Positions 47,006-59,177 of a stretch of DNA of 64,000 nt are shown here, piece after piece. The number at the start of each line of letters is the position of its first letter. Within the stretch, counting starts at the first letter, position 1. Under the pieces are notes generated by a model that was not told where the DNA came from, made no database searches, and worked only from the letters and a program-made list of their open reading frames with translations. The DNA is from Hofstenia miamia (lineage: Eukaryota > Xenacoelomorpha > Acoela). The DNA lies in the NCBI GenBank assembly GCA_004352715.1, contig SCFE01000111.1, forward strand, positions 502,580 to 566,579. The letters are read 5' to 3'. Both the position numbers and the translations under genes were made by a program.

Positions 47006-47640
47006 CTTTCAATATGTAAGAGGAATAAATAATAGTGATTTTAGTTAGTTACGAAACAATTACATATGACCATCAATTCTAAAAGCACAATTATACCGTT
47101 GTTTGCTAGTATAAGAATTCGAAATATGTTATTAATCCATGTATTCCGAAAACTGAACTATATATATACAATTAGTTTGAAACCAATATATAAATATGAG
47201 CTTCTTATTAAGTTTTAAATTTCCATCCTCCGTTTTAATGAATGTATAATAATTTGCTCTCAATGGTAACATTGGAAATACAGTATATATCATTCAAAAA
47301 GTAATTTTACAAAATTGACTTTTCAAAAAGAAAATTCTATGATTGAAAATATAAAATTTGAAACGTTAATAATATGAAAACCAATTAAATGAATTACAAA
47401 AGGGTATTTAAGAATGTAATACGTAAATTCAATGAATAAAACTGAAATATAACAATCGAAATTGTGATATCCATTTGTCAGTAGCTTTACTGACTACAGG
47501 CTTTCACTTGCTTAGGGATGGGCTTCCAAAGTTATTTTTCATTGTCATTAGGCTCTTGGCTATATTTTGAATTTAAAATATTTCGACCTGGTATACAGTT
47601 AGGATTAGGCTTAAGTTCAGATTGGGCTTGAGCTAGGACG
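47006..47640. other. No gene recognised; possible intron
   Basis: AT-rich sequence upstream (on the minus strand) of the candidate terminal exon. Confidence 0.4.
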
Positions 47641-47900
47641 AAGACTTTAATCTCGCGAATTTTCAACTATGAATTAATACAAGAATCTTATTCATTCTGT
47701 AGCTAAACTGAGATTCAATATGCGGATATTGCGCGAAGGCTTTGTGCAAAACGCTTAAGTTAAATGCCCCTTCGTGTACCATCTGTCCCCGAACAAGACT
47801 ATTGTGTGTTCGGAGACAACCCATGAAATAAATCAATGTTCTATTCCAAAGGTGCCATTGGAGCAAAGCGCTCCGCATAACAGCTTGCACCAAGCATTTT
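47641..47900. other. GC-richer, hairpin-rich block; candidate structured RNA or exon
   Basis: This 260-bp block stands out from AT-rich flanks. It contains a 10-bp interrupted stem (TGTC.CCGAAC ... GTTCGG.GACA, 47785-47820) and a nested pair GGTGC...GCACC (about 47851-47891) enclosing GGAGCAAAGCGCTCC. A 76-codon minus frame (47663-47893, starting at TTG; its first ATG is five codons in) overlaps it but shows no domain. It could be a non-coding RNA, an exon, or part of a mobile element; I cannot decide. Confidence 0.35.
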
Positions 47901-49996
47901 AATTCATTCCTCGTTGCTTAGTAAGAGAAATAAGGTGGATTTAACATTTTAATTAGCCGCGTTAAAACGCATTGTAAACTATCAAATAACCGAGATGAGA
48001 AAAATTGAGACAATTTATTTAAAAATAGCTTACTACACAGAAAATGAGCGCTTCTAAGAATGCTTCACAAATCTGTTATTTCAAAAAATTGATATTTAAA
48101 AAACTTTAGAAAATGATATAATACCAAATCAGGGTGTCCGCGCATTTCAACTTATCAATTTCCAGGCAGTTCCAGACCGAACTAAGATCAATTTTCAGGC
48201 AGTAATATGATATCTACACACTTTAAATTTTAAACGCAAATGATCCCATTTGATGAAATTTTGCACACGGGGATACATTTCTTTATCGAATAGATATAAC
48301 TTTGTAATACATAGTTTTTCAACATATTGAAACACAGAAACATGTTTTGTTTTTGCAGATTATATGCACTTGCAAATGACTCAATTTGTTCAGTTGATGT
48401 CAATTGCTACAATTAAAAGTATCTAAGACACAATCGGTGAGAAATCACTCAAAACCGAATCTTCAATATTTTGTAAATCATTATAATATATATATGTATT
48501 TAAACATTTTTGTTAGAGAAAAGCCAATGCCATTGAAGCAGTCAAAAGGATGGACCATTTATATATTGAGTTTGCTGAAACCGAGTAGAATTCACTAAAC
48601 ACTGGACCATTTTTACAAGGAAATTTGATTGTCCGAAAAGTTAATGATTCCTTTCCTAGATTCCAAAATTTGATGTGATACTACGGAACGAGTAGTTCAG
48701 ATTCACATTTTATCTAACAAATATTTAGTGGGTAATGGCTACATATAGTAGTACTGAACAACGATTTTTAACCAAACACGTTTTTGCCGGAATCCACACC
48801 GAAAACTGCAAAATTGTTAACAACATGCATGATATGCTGGAAGAGAAATGTGTTTGGAAATATCATACTGATGCGTAGTCACCGGTTAGAGTAGTACTTT
48901 TTTACGCAGCCTCATGGCCGGAATTTGTACTTCCATAAATGGAAAATTACACCCTTTTCGATATCTCGCACAGAAATTTCCCCACCAAACTCAAAATTTA
49001 ACAGAAAAAATATTTAAAAATTTCAATTTTCAATTTTGTAACAGACCCCAATGCAAATTAAAATATTTCGGAATGACATTAAAAATCATTGCAAAATTAC
49101 TATAGATTTCTAGTTCTAGGTGTGATAGCAGCAATGCTTGTACAATTATATTCCCCGTTCACAACATATGAGGCTTTGTTACTATTAATTATGGAATCAA
49201 TATTTAGCCAGTGACTTTTAAATGATTATTGACATATGAGTTATACACATTTGAAAACCTTACATCAAGTTGTTCTAATGTAATAAAATCATAAATTCTA
49301 AAATTCTAGAATTATATAAGGACACTTGTAATGAAGGAAAACACTGAATAATTTCCTTGTAAATAGATAATTTTCCTTTTAGAGCCTCTTAAAATGGCCA
49401 AGCTCATACAAGAAATGCATTAAAAATTAAGCACGTAACCTTCTGTTCTACTTCAAAGATACAAACATCTTTACACATTTTCGAACAAATTTTTCAAGGC
49501 CTTCAAATGCTTCTCATTCCTAATGCTCAGCGAATCAAAACTTCTAAATACCACCTGATTCTGTTTCTTTAGATAGACTATCGTTAATTATTCGAAAAAT
49601 GCGGGAAGCGGAGATTTCGAGCAGATCCACATCCACAAGGGTCGTGATCTCGTGAAATTTAAAAACTAAATGGAAAAAAGATACCCTCTATCTTAGGGTG
49701 CTTCCAACAATGACAACAGATTTTGAATACAGCATTTAGTGATTATTTTATGGCAGTTTAAACTGAGTTTGAAGAAACCATCACAGATTCAATAAATTTC
49801 TGCAATATTTCGAAGCAAATAGCAAAATTTGGGCAAAATATAGAGCGATTAGAAGCAATATAAGAAATAGAAAATATTCACATACATTTTCAACCGATAT
49901 GCAGGCTGTTTTTGTTAGTTAGGAACCTATAACTTTAAAATTGAATTCCTACTACTGACACGTTCTAATAACCGTTTCTCGTATCATGATGCCACG

Positions 49997-50029
<33 letters not shown>

Positions 50030-50262
50030 NNNNNNNNNNNNNNNNNNNNNNNNNNNNNNNNNNNNNNNNNNNNNNNNNNNNNNNNNNNNNNNNNNNNNNN
50101 NNNNNNNNNNNNNNNNNNNNNNNNNNNNNNNNNNNNNNNNNNNNNNNNNTATATATATATATATATATATATTTCATTAAAAAGTTATAAAGTACTACTC
50201 CTAGCACTTTTTAGGCATTATGACAATTTTCTATAGGAAAATGGCAAATTTATACAGCATTT
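47901..50262. other. No gene recognised; (TA)n and 120-N gap
   Basis: AT-rich sequence. (TA)n flanks the gap at 50030-50149 on both sides. Short open frames at 48404 and 48914 are not recognisable. Confidence 0.55.
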
Positions 50263-50553
50263 GTGAGAGAATTATTTTTAATTCTCCGAGCTTTTGATAA
50301 GCTTCCATTCAAGAAGTGTGTCTATTGGGACTGGAGAAATTGGCGGAATTGGAAAAGACTAACTTTTAGCTGTAGCGAACTTGATGAAGGAAAAACCCCG
50401 TGGAAAAATCTATATAGTAGTTCACATATGCTTAACAAGATGCTAAACAATGTACTTGTTACTGCAAATTCAACTGATGATCAGGAACCTATTCGTAACA
50501 TTCCTTGTTGCTCCAGTGATAACTTTGATTTATTGGAATTTAGGTACATTATC
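50263..50553 (+). CDS. Weak candidate exon or relic ORF, unknown
   Basis: A plus-strand frame is open through this stretch with tryptophan-rich WDWRNWRNWKR and a later SSDNFDLLEF, followed by a donor-like TTTAG|GTACAT near 50544. No start or acceptor is convincing. It may be an exon, a transposon relic or chance. Confidence 0.2.
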
Positions 50554-52699
50554 ACAATATATTTACAATGGCATAGCATAAAGTTTTACAGTAGTAAATC
50601 AAAAAAGACTTATCACTTGGGTTAACAGCAGTTGGTGGTAATTGGTCGCAAGGCAATAAGACGTGCTAGACGTAAAAATCTTGGAATTGATAAAAGTGCA
50701 CTACATCGGTCTTGTACCCAATTATTCATAAAAAATATTAAATATTTTATTTATAAATTCCCTACATTATACACGAGTGGGTGCATATATTTCCATTTGG
50801 TGACATGTCATTTCAGTCCTTAAAACCTTAATAGCAAACAAAATGTTAAAGTTGTTGATTTGCATATTCAAACACTTAGATAAATTGTCTTAATAGAAGA
50901 AGTCTGGGAACATTTGGGTTAAAGAATTTTCCAGTCAATAAATAAATCCGAGACTGATAGAAAAATAAATTTTATTAGTATGTGTTTAAAAAAATGAGTG
51001 CTGAAATTAAGCACTATTAAAAAACAATATTGAATGGAGATACAGTATTACAAACATATTTTAGTTTAGCAAGTAAATATAATAGCAAATATTAATTCAA
51101 ATTGAAATTGAAAAGTTAGTCCCGATTTCGTACTGATCCTATCTCATGTCTTGGTCCAGTACCGTCAGCAGTAGCGCAGTAGCATGGGTCCGGTAGCAGG
51201 ACCAGTAATGAAACAATTTCCTCAGGATTTTATTTTTTTTTGAAATCTGGCGAGCGAAGAAAACATTAATACACAGACCATTAGTTTTACTGAGTTACTT
51301 TTAATTTGCATTGCCCGTTGGTCATCTTTAGCATTAATTTTTTCTGTATCATATAGTAATTACAATTTCAAATTTCTAGAAAATACAAAAAGAGGTTTAG
51401 AAATAAGGGTATCATAATAATTTAGAAACTCGTAATTCTTAGTAAATCAGTAATTTGAGAATTGAATGTTCTTAGATTATTTATAAAAGTTCTATGTAGG
51501 AATGACGTTGCATTTTTGTAGGCTTGGGATCGAAACTTATACCATGAAAACAACATTAAAATGAAGGAGATGATGAATACCTGATATTACTTTAGTTTTT
51601 ATATGAAATGGCTAATTATTTGTTACAAAAATGCTAAAATTTTAAGCATTTATAAAAATCAAAAGTATTATGAATACGTTTTGAACATCATTTGAAATAT
51701 TTGATACAGCGAATTTAGTATGTTGAAGAAAAAATTAGCAGGAGGGGAGGGATTTCAGAACTCCTCCTCTTTTAGATCCACCAGTTGGCAGAATCAGAAT
51801 TAAAAATTTATTGTTTTTTTAAAACATGCTGACTTTTTCATTTAGAATGCTGATGTTTGTACGTGCACATATTAGCAACAATGATGACTAAGGCAGCCCA
51901 CGCCGTTATGTTTGAATGTTTGATTACAGTTGAGGTGCATTATGATTGAATCTTGATGATTATACAGGGATTATAACAAATATTTTGGCCCTATAGAACA
52001 TCTGAAATGCACTTAGCAGTTTAAATTGATCCAGTGTACAGCTTTTTTAATTCATATAAAGGGCCTGTTTCATCGAGCACTTTGATTGTTTACGATATAG
52101 TATTTGAGAAATATTCAAATTGTGCTGATTTCATTAGGTGCTGATGGAAAGCAAAACAGGGATGTGGCCAGCGACAAATATCTGGGGGATTAAAATTACT
52201 CATAGGTAGGAATCTATGTTTTTTCTAGGATTTTAATTTAGCTTTCATAGGTGGGGACTTATTCAGTTCCTTTGCAGAAAAATGAGGAAAATTTTTTAAA
52301 TTTCACATAAGATAGAAAGACCTGTATTTTTGGAAGTTTTTTCGAGAAAAGTGAGGAGACTATCCCTCCCCCGTGGCCACCTTCAACAAAAATATGTCAT
52401 AATCAATATCTGCACTGAAGCAGTATTGTTTTTTATTTACCAACCGTGCACAGGTTTTTGTATACTGTAGGAAGCAGTTCTTTCAACGGCCGTTATAATT
52501 TATTAAGTACCGAAGTTTGGTGGATTGTAGATGAAATGCCTACTATATTGGAATATGTTTGATATATTCTTAAGAATATGTAGGATTATTTGAAAAAAAG
52601 TTGGAAAGTTTGACAAATATTTGTCAAAACATTACAAGAACTGGTACATTTTAGGGAAACTTGTAAGATATTTGAAAAATTTGCCAAATATTTGCAAAA
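50554..52699. other. No gene recognised; possible small DNA-element ends
   Basis: At 52155-52385, CAGGGATGTGGCCAGCGAC begins and CTCCCCCGTGGCCACC ends a 230-bp block, as in short non-autonomous elements, but the ends match only loosely. A similar end-like sequence (GGAGGGGAGGG ... GATCCACCAGTTGG) lies at 51741-51790. The rest is AT-rich without features. Confidence 0.35.
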
Positions 52700-52736
52700 C
52701 TCTTCATTTTGCAAATGAAATGCAAAAATTTGGCAC

Positions 52737-53716
52737 TAATTTAGATTTTTTACTATAGTTGCACAAGTTAACCTCCATTTCGCTTCCCCATGGAGGGGGG
52801 GGACTGCAATCCTGTGTATTATGAGTGGTTGACTGCTGTAACTTTTGCTTAATGATACCCCGGAGCGCATTGTCACAGGATGTTAAATCTGGACTCCTGG
52901 CGGGCCATGCTGTGGGGCCGAATTTCCCCACCAATCTGTCTGAAAGCTGTTCATTAAGAAAGGCACGTGTTGCAAGAGCTGTATGGGCTGGCGCTCCATC
53001 TTGCTAAATATGACATAGGTTGTTGTAGCTCGGGTAAAAAATTTTCAGTGAGAAGCTGTCTGTAGTGAGCTGCATCCAAGCGACCTTCAATGAAATAAAG
53101 TCCGAATAAATGTTCTTCAGCCATCGCCGCCCAAACCATAACAGTTGCCGGATGATGTTCAACCTGCTTCCAGAAATAAGGTTTCTCCTTACTCCAGAAG
53201 ACAGCATAAATGGCTCATTCATCAGAATAAAATAACAGTGAATGCCGGTGTGGAGGATTACGATATTTGTTAAGAATTGCTTCACAACATTCAACACGAT
53301 GTTGGTGATCATGATCAGTAAATGATAAAAATTGTTCCTTCACAGTCTTCCATGGTTTTAGCTTGAGATCATTCTTTAGAATGAGTTGCACAGTTGTTCT
53401 TGGTATATATAATTGACTAGACACAATTTTCTTGTTGAAGTACATGGCTTATCTTGGATGGATGTTCCCACTATTTCCAAACTGTCACCTCTCTCAGTAG
53501 GACGACCACTTCGTGCAGAATCAAGAATAGAGACTGTTTCAAATAACTTCTAAGACCACTTTTTTATTACTCATCCTTCTGGTGGATCAATTTGGTACTT
53601 CAATCGAAGTCTTTCCCTAACAAGCATCATGGTATTGCGTGAGCGATCAGAATCATAGAACCACGTCCCTGCAAGAATTCTGAATTCAATAGTGTACTTG
53701 CTGATATCAGCCATGC
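52737..53716 (-). pseudogene. Mariner-like transposase pseudogene (N-terminal helix domain, DD41D)
   Basis: The likely start is the ATG at 53714-53716 (MADISKYTIEFRIL). The N-terminal block with NTMMLVRERLRLKY resembles the helical domain of arthropod-type mariner relatives. It is followed by SGRPTE and then a shifted frame with YSDE (first D region, about 53215-53230), MVWAAMAEEHLFGLYF (about 53095-53140), QDGAPAHTALATRA (second D, about 52975-53015) and TAWPARSPDLTSCDNAL (third D, about 52870-52920). I count 41 residues between the last two aspartates. In-frame stops (two near 53580, one at the second D region) and several frame shifts make it inactive. Confidence 0.75.
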
Positions 53717-53740
53717 CAGTGCTAAATAGATAAAACAATA

Positions 53741-53880
53741 TAACTTATCGATGGAATATGATTGGCTTAATTCACTAATGCACTGATTGGTTTGAAACGT
53801 AGCAACTTATTGTTTATCGATGGGATGTGATTGGCTTAATTCACTAATTCCCTGATTGGCTTGAAACGTGATAACTTATG
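53741..53880. repeat. 69-bp tandem repeat at the mariner-like 5' end
   Basis: Two copies (53741-53809 and about 53810-53880) share ATCGATGG, GATTGGCTTAATTCACTAAT and TTGAAACGT. They lie just inside the inner end of the element and may be transposase-binding repeats. Confidence 0.8.
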
Positions 53881-53892
53881 GCCCACCCTATA

Positions 53893-53933
<41 letters not shown>

Positions 53934-53936
53934 TAT
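53893..53936. repeat. (TA)n microsatellite between two elements
   Basis: An imperfect TA run lies between the mariner-like relic and the left end of the Ginger element. Confidence 0.9.
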
Positions 53937-54274
53937 TACTCTAATGTAAAAAAATTTCACATAATTGGTCAGTGAAATGACTAATTCACTTAGCCGTTTT
54001 ATGAAATGGCCAAAAATGTCAGCCTTTTCATGAAATGGCTAAAAAATAACCTCAGCATTTCATGAAATGGCTGAAATGTTTAGAACATTACCAGGGATTC
54101 CAAGTGACCTAATATACAAGACATACAAAAAGTTAAAGTGACTATCAACTGTTATTATTAACACTGTAGACATAATGAAATATACATATCATAAGAGAAG
54201 ACACAATGAAACATATATCATGATTAACATCAGTTTCTTTCAGCATACATGTATAAGAGATAATGCTGAAATGT

Positions 54275-54660
54275 TCATTTATTCTTACATGTTAGACTGC
54301 TGTGGCATCTACTGTTGCACAATTTGCCAGCCTTAAAACACTTACACCTGTTAGTTTGACATTGCTTTTTGCCATTTCCCCAATCACATCATAAGAATCT
54401 TTGTCCACCTGTTGTGGTTGCTTTCACAGCCTGTTGGAGGGTAACTGTACAATTAGTCTTAACGGCAGAACAAGGCAGAAGTGCTTGCGGACACAGATCA
54501 AATTGATTTCGAGAATACTTCAAACTAATAACACCAGATTTGACAGCAACAGTGTACATATTTTGTTCATCGTAATCAATAATCACACCAATAATGTTTC
54601 TAGGATCCCCCAGGGTTGCCACTTCAGAATAACAAAAAATTGGGCAATATAAAATAGGTG
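54275..54660 (-). pseudogene. Ginger transposase C-terminal region with cysteine-rich tail
   Basis: The minus strand reads GDPRNIIGVIIDYDEQN, YSRNQFDLCPQALL and TTTGGQRF, then an in-frame TGA followed by CDWGNGKKQCQTNRCKC, KAGKLCNSRC and CKNK, ending at TGA 54275-54277. The run of paired cysteines is the CXC-like tail typical of Ginger1-type and KRBA2-like proteins. The TGA in front of the tail disables it. Upstream of 54645 the expected protein is not continuous. Confidence 0.75.
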
Positions 54661-57499
54661 AAAACATTAACTCCAAGTGTAACGTAATCACAGTGTCACT
54701 GGTTTTTTCTAACTTTTTTTTGGTATTACAGCTTAAGGTTTTAGATTAAGAAGAGCCAAATTTGGAGTAGCATGCTACCGCATACAGCAGACATAAATTA
54801 CGCTATACTATTACACAGTTAAGAAATGATACGAAGAAAATGTAGTTCGCAAAATAGTAAGGTAATCACCACATATGGAAGTACATTTGAAATGCAAATT
54901 ATTTTTGAAAAGTTAAGCGAATGCCAAATGCCGAGAGGACCAATAAGAGAATTATAAGACGCCAAGAAAAGTCAAACAAATTACGAGGCTTTTTTAGATA
55001 TAAAGTGGAAAATTTAGATAATAGAAATAAAAATACGAGTAACGTAATCACAATTTAAAAGGCAACGTAATCACAAAAGACTGGGTTGCTTTGTTTTTAA
55101 ACAGCAAGCAGTGACGTGCCATATATTACAATCATTGTTTTTAAAAAGCAAGTTCGTTACTACATAAATATTTAATTTACATTGAACATACTATCAAAAC
55201 AATATGAGCTGTGTCCGTTTCAGATCTCGCAGAAACGCTTGCTTTTTCATTGTCAAGTTTCTGTTTCTTAGCACGGAGTTATTTAAGCACCTTCTGGACT
55301 TTTTAATATTAACATCAACATTTTTCATTTCGAGTCTTAATTTAGCTTGAGTATGTCGTTTGTAGACGCCAATAGAGTCACGCACTGTGGCTGCTGTATT
55401 GGCGTTTTCCACATTTTGTTGTTTCANNNNNNNNNNNNNNNNNNNNNNNNNNNNNNNNNNNNNNNNNNNNNNNNNNNNNNNNNNNNNNNNNNNNNNNNNN
55501 NNNNNNNNNNNNNNNNNNNNNNNNNNNNNNNNNNNNNNNNNNNNNNNNNNNNNNNNNNNNNNNNNNNNNNNNNNNNNNNNNNNNNNNNNNNNNNNNNNNN
55601 NNNNNNNNNNNNNNNNNNNNNNNNNNNNNNNNNNNNNNNNNNNNNNNNNNNNNNNNNNNNNNNNNNNNNNNNNNNNNNNNNNNNNNNNNNNNNNNNNNNN
55701 NNNNNNNNNNNNNNNNNNNNNNNNNNNNNNNNNNNNNNNNNNNNNNNNNNNNNNNNNNNNNNNNNNNTTCAGATACATAATCATAAAATACATTATTATT
55801 ATTATTATTTTCAAATCTTCGCCAACTCGCATTGCTGAGAATTCATCCTGGGTAACCGATGGATTACAATGCACAATTTTAGCCACTTTCACCAACTTAG
55901 CAATTCTCCGTTCCAAGTATTTACCAATTTCCATGTAGAAAATATAACTGTTACGGATTAGGTCGTCACAAAGGTAAACCGAAAANNNNNNNNNNNNNNN
56001 NNNNNNNNNNNNNNNNNNNNNNNNNNNNNNNNNNNNNNNNNNNNNNNNNNNNNNNNNNNNNNNNNNNNNNNNNNNNNNNNNNNNNNNNNNNNNNNNNNNN
56101 NNNNNNNNNNNNNNNNNNNNNNNNNNNNNNNNNNNNNNNNNNNNNNNNNNNNNNNNNNNNNNNNNNNNNNNNNNNNNNNNNNNNNNNNNNNNNNNNNNNN
56201 NNNNNNNNNNNNNNNNNNNNNNNNNNNNNNNNNNNNNNNNNNNNNNNNNNNNNNNNNNNNNNNNNNNNNNNNNNNNNNNNNNNNNNNNNNNNNNNNNNNN
56301 NNNNNNNNNNNNNNNNNNNNNNNNNNNNNNNNNNNNNNNNNNNNNNNNNNNNNNNNNNNNNNNNNNNNNNNNNNNNNNNNNNNNNNNNNNNNNNNNNNNN
56401 NNNNNNNNNNNNNNNNNNNNNNNNNNNNNNNNNNNNNNNNNNNNNNNNNNNNNNNNNNNNNNNNNNNNNNNNNNNNNNNNNNNNNNNNNNNNNNNNNNNN
56501 NNNNNNNNNNNNNNNNNNNNNNNNNNNNNNNNNNNNNNNNNNNNNNNNNNNNNNNNNNNNNNNNNNNNNNNNNNNNNNNNNNNNNNNNNNNNNNNNNNNN
56601 NNNNNNNNNNNNNNNNNNNNNNNNNNNNNNNNNNNNNNNNNNNNNNNNNNNNNNNNNNNNNNNNNNNNNNNNNNNNNNNNNNNNNNNNNNNNNNNNNNNN
56701 NNNNNNNNNNNNNNNNNNNNNNNNNNNNNNNNNNNNNNNNNNNNNNNNNNNNNNNNNNNNNNNNNNNNNNNNNNNNNNNNNNNNNNNNNNNNNNNNNNNN
56801 NNNNNNNNNNNNNNNNNNNNNNNNNNNNNNNNNNNNNNNNNNNNNNNNNNNNNNNNNNNNNNNNNNNNNNNNNNNNNNNNNNNNNNNNNNNNNNNNNNNN
56901 NNNNNNNNNNNNNNNNNNNNNNNNNNNNNNNNNNNNNNNNNNNNNNNNNNNNNNNNNNNNNNNNNNNNNNNNNNNNNNNNNNNNNCAGTACGTTGTACGT
57001 AGTGCCGTAGTCAAATATAAAATATTATATAAGTTTTATTCTGCTCTGCTTAACACCGTGTTTCCACGAATGCTTTCAGAAAACAGCTAAATGTTAAAAG
57101 GAATTATCAGTTTTAAGAAAATACATTAAACTCAGAGATTGGACCAAAAGGTTAGCATACATCTAAATATGACAGCATGAAATATGAACCAGTTGGCAGG
57201 GCTGCAGGAAATTCCCTTAAAGTGGGAGCAAGTGGCAAGCTTGATTCAAGGTTTCTAAATAAATCTAACCATAACATTTATCATACGTAAATATACGAAT
57301 ACGGTAATAATAATAATAAAAAATCTACAAATAGGAGGAATATGAAATTTGAACAAAAATTCTAGCTCTGCATGAACCTATAGATTTACAATAACGAAAT
57401 TTGGACAGCAGACAATAAATAGGCAAAAATTGATCAAAATGGGGCTGCCCAATTTAAATTGGGCAAAGTGGTTGGCCTGCTGTCCCCCTACCCCTGTCA
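54661..57499. other. Interior of the Ginger element, unrecognised; two gaps
   Basis: AACGTAATCACA occurs three times (54682-54693, 55041-55052, 55064-55075). Minus-strand open stretches at 55194-55426 (KSRRCLNNSVLRNRN, TMKKQAFLRDLKR) and 55768-55985 (YLERRIAKLVKVAKIVHC, QDEFSAMRVGEDL) are basic and may be one protein split by the gap 55427-55767. I do not recognise it. It could be a second Ginger gene or another insertion. Confidence 0.4.
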
Positions 57500-57639
57500 T
57501 CCATGGTTATAGGAATAGCAACATTATTTCCTAATTTACCGGTTTTCAGTTCTGCACGTGATCTTTTGACCAGTCTCTCCAGTGGTAATAACAGAATCAC
57601 AGGATCATTTTCTCTGCTTGAATATGCTCTGTTCTCATT

Positions 57640-58070
57640 GATCCAGCCTAGATCTAGCTGCTGGATTGTCCGTTGTAGCTACCAGGTCGACAGTGGTAGA
57701 TGCTTGGTCGTCGATGGCAGATGCTGCGTCTTCAGTGGTAGCAACCAGGTCAACCGCTGTAGCTACCATGTCTGTTGTAACTGCTGGATTGTCGAATGTA
57801 GCTGCTGGCCCTTTGGTTGTAGCTGCAGGTTTGTCAGTGGTAGATGCCGGATTGTCGAATGTAGCTGCCCGGCCGNNNNNNNNNNNNNNNNNNNNNNNNN
57901 NNNNNNNNNNNNNNNNNNNNNNNNNNNNNNNNNNNNNNNNNNNNNNNNNNNNNNNNNNNNNNNNNNNNNNNNNNNNNNNNNNNNNNNNNNNNNNNNNNNN
58001 NNNNNNNNNNNNNNGCCGGATTGTCGAATGTAGCTGCCCGGCCGTTGGGTTGTAGCTGCCAGGTAATTCC
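57640..58070 (-). repeat. Coding minisatellite (Ala/Thr/Asp/Pro-rich repeats)
   Basis: Units around GCTGGATTGTCGAATGTA and GTAGCTGC..., about 33 bp and variable, repeat across this stretch and across the gap at 57876-58014; the gap's edges carry the same unit (GCCGGATTGTCGAATGTAGC). On the minus strand the repeats stay open and encode ATFDNPA/ATTDxPA-like peptides. The position is between the integrase core and the C-terminal tail of the Ginger transposase, so it is probably an expanded linker. Confidence 0.75.
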
Positions 58071-58079
58071 CACTTGTAC

Positions 58080-59089
58080 TTATCTGGGATGGTTGATTGC
58101 AGAAAGCCAGCAGATCATCTTCTGACTCTGTGGGTAGACTTGAGGATGTGAGTTCAACCTTTAGTTTTTCACAAAACTGCTTTGTATGGCATCTGTTTTA
58201 TCCCCGAATTGTGTGAACAGTTCTTCTGCTGTTGTGTAAACTTCCGGCCGACTGCACAGTTGCTGGTTTTGTTGTCAGTCATCCATGCTATCAGAATATC
58301 TTTAATATCACTAATTATTCTCTCCACTGAGCCCTGGATTTGGATATGTCTTCGTTTTCCGTGAACCATAACTATCTAGGGACACAACTCTTAAACCCTT
58401 ATTGATGACATATGCAGTGAATTCGGATCCATTGTCACTTTGAAGGATTGCGGGCTCACCGAAAAGCAGGAAGATGTCCAGTTGTTGATAGGCGACTTCT
58501 GCAGCTCTTATGCATGTCAGTGAACGTAGAATCACGAATTTAGTTAGATTGCACTAGTACACCGTTATCCATTTGAACTGACCATGAGGCAAAGATTGCA
58601 TGTCAATGAGGTAAACCTGGGCACGAGAATTAAACTCACTAGATAGAATTGGTTTAACAACACCGCCTTTGGTCTTCGGTTATTTTCTCTTTTCTTGACA
58701 AATGAGACAATGACTTGAACAAATAAAGAGTCTTTCGTAATGTCTGCATACTTTTCTTTACGGTGTTTCACCATTTTGGCACGCCCACCATGACCTGTAG
58801 CCTTCTGGATTATGTCGTAGGTATCTTCTATCGTGACAAAATACACAGGACGTTCTTCTGATCATTGTCTTTTCTTGATAAGCTTTTCACAATTGCCGCA
58901 CTGTAGAACTTCATACTTCAACAGAAGATAGTACTGGTGTCGTGATTTCTTTGTTTCAGGTTCAGCCGCCGACTTCAGGTCATTTATTGTTTGATATTAA
59001 ATAGTTATTCGAAAAAGATGTTTCTCACACTTGGCATTCTTCTGTAATAGAACTTCTCTGAACTTGAGTTTAGCTGTTGTCTGTTCCAT
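58080..59089 (-). pseudogene. Ginger (integrase-type) transposase N-terminal and catalytic region
   Basis: The likely start is the ATG at 59087-59089 (MEQTTAKLKFREVLLQ). Then follow QYYLLLKYEVLQCGNCEK, VTIEDTYDIIQKATGHGGR (integrase zinc-binding region, about 58780-58845) and the DDE core: D in LIDMQSLPHGQFKW (about 58570-58610), second D in ILQSDNGSEF (about 58420-58450), E in QGSVERI (about 58325-58345). This is the layout of retroviral-type integrases captured by DNA transposons. Damage includes a stop near 59010, a stop after KKRQ near 58860, and a frame shift near 58360. The core ends near 58170 and leads to the repeat-coded linker. Confidence 0.82.
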
Positions 59090-59177
59090 ACTGTCTGACT
59101 TGAAAAATCAATGCGTAATAAACCCACTAACCAATCAATAATAATGACTGATCTCCACGTGCTTTCATTTTTGGCAT

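Larger units (their letters stand above)
52700..53890 (-). mobile_element. Mariner-like element (DD41D) relic
   Basis: The 5' side on the minus strand starts at about 53890 with ATAGGGTGGGCCATAAGT and two 69-bp-period repeats (53741-53880). A transposase relic follows to about 52735. No matching inverted end is found on the 52.7 kb side, so that end is truncated. It directly neighbours a (TA)n run and then the Ginger element. Confidence 0.7.

Noticed and set aside
47663-47893. 76-codon gene on the minus strand
   Set aside because: It begins at TTG, has no domain, and overlaps a hairpin-rich block; kept only as an undecided region.
57503-58033. Cysteine-rich plus-strand protein
   Set aside because: It is the antisense translation of the Ala/Thr-coding minisatellite of the Ginger element.
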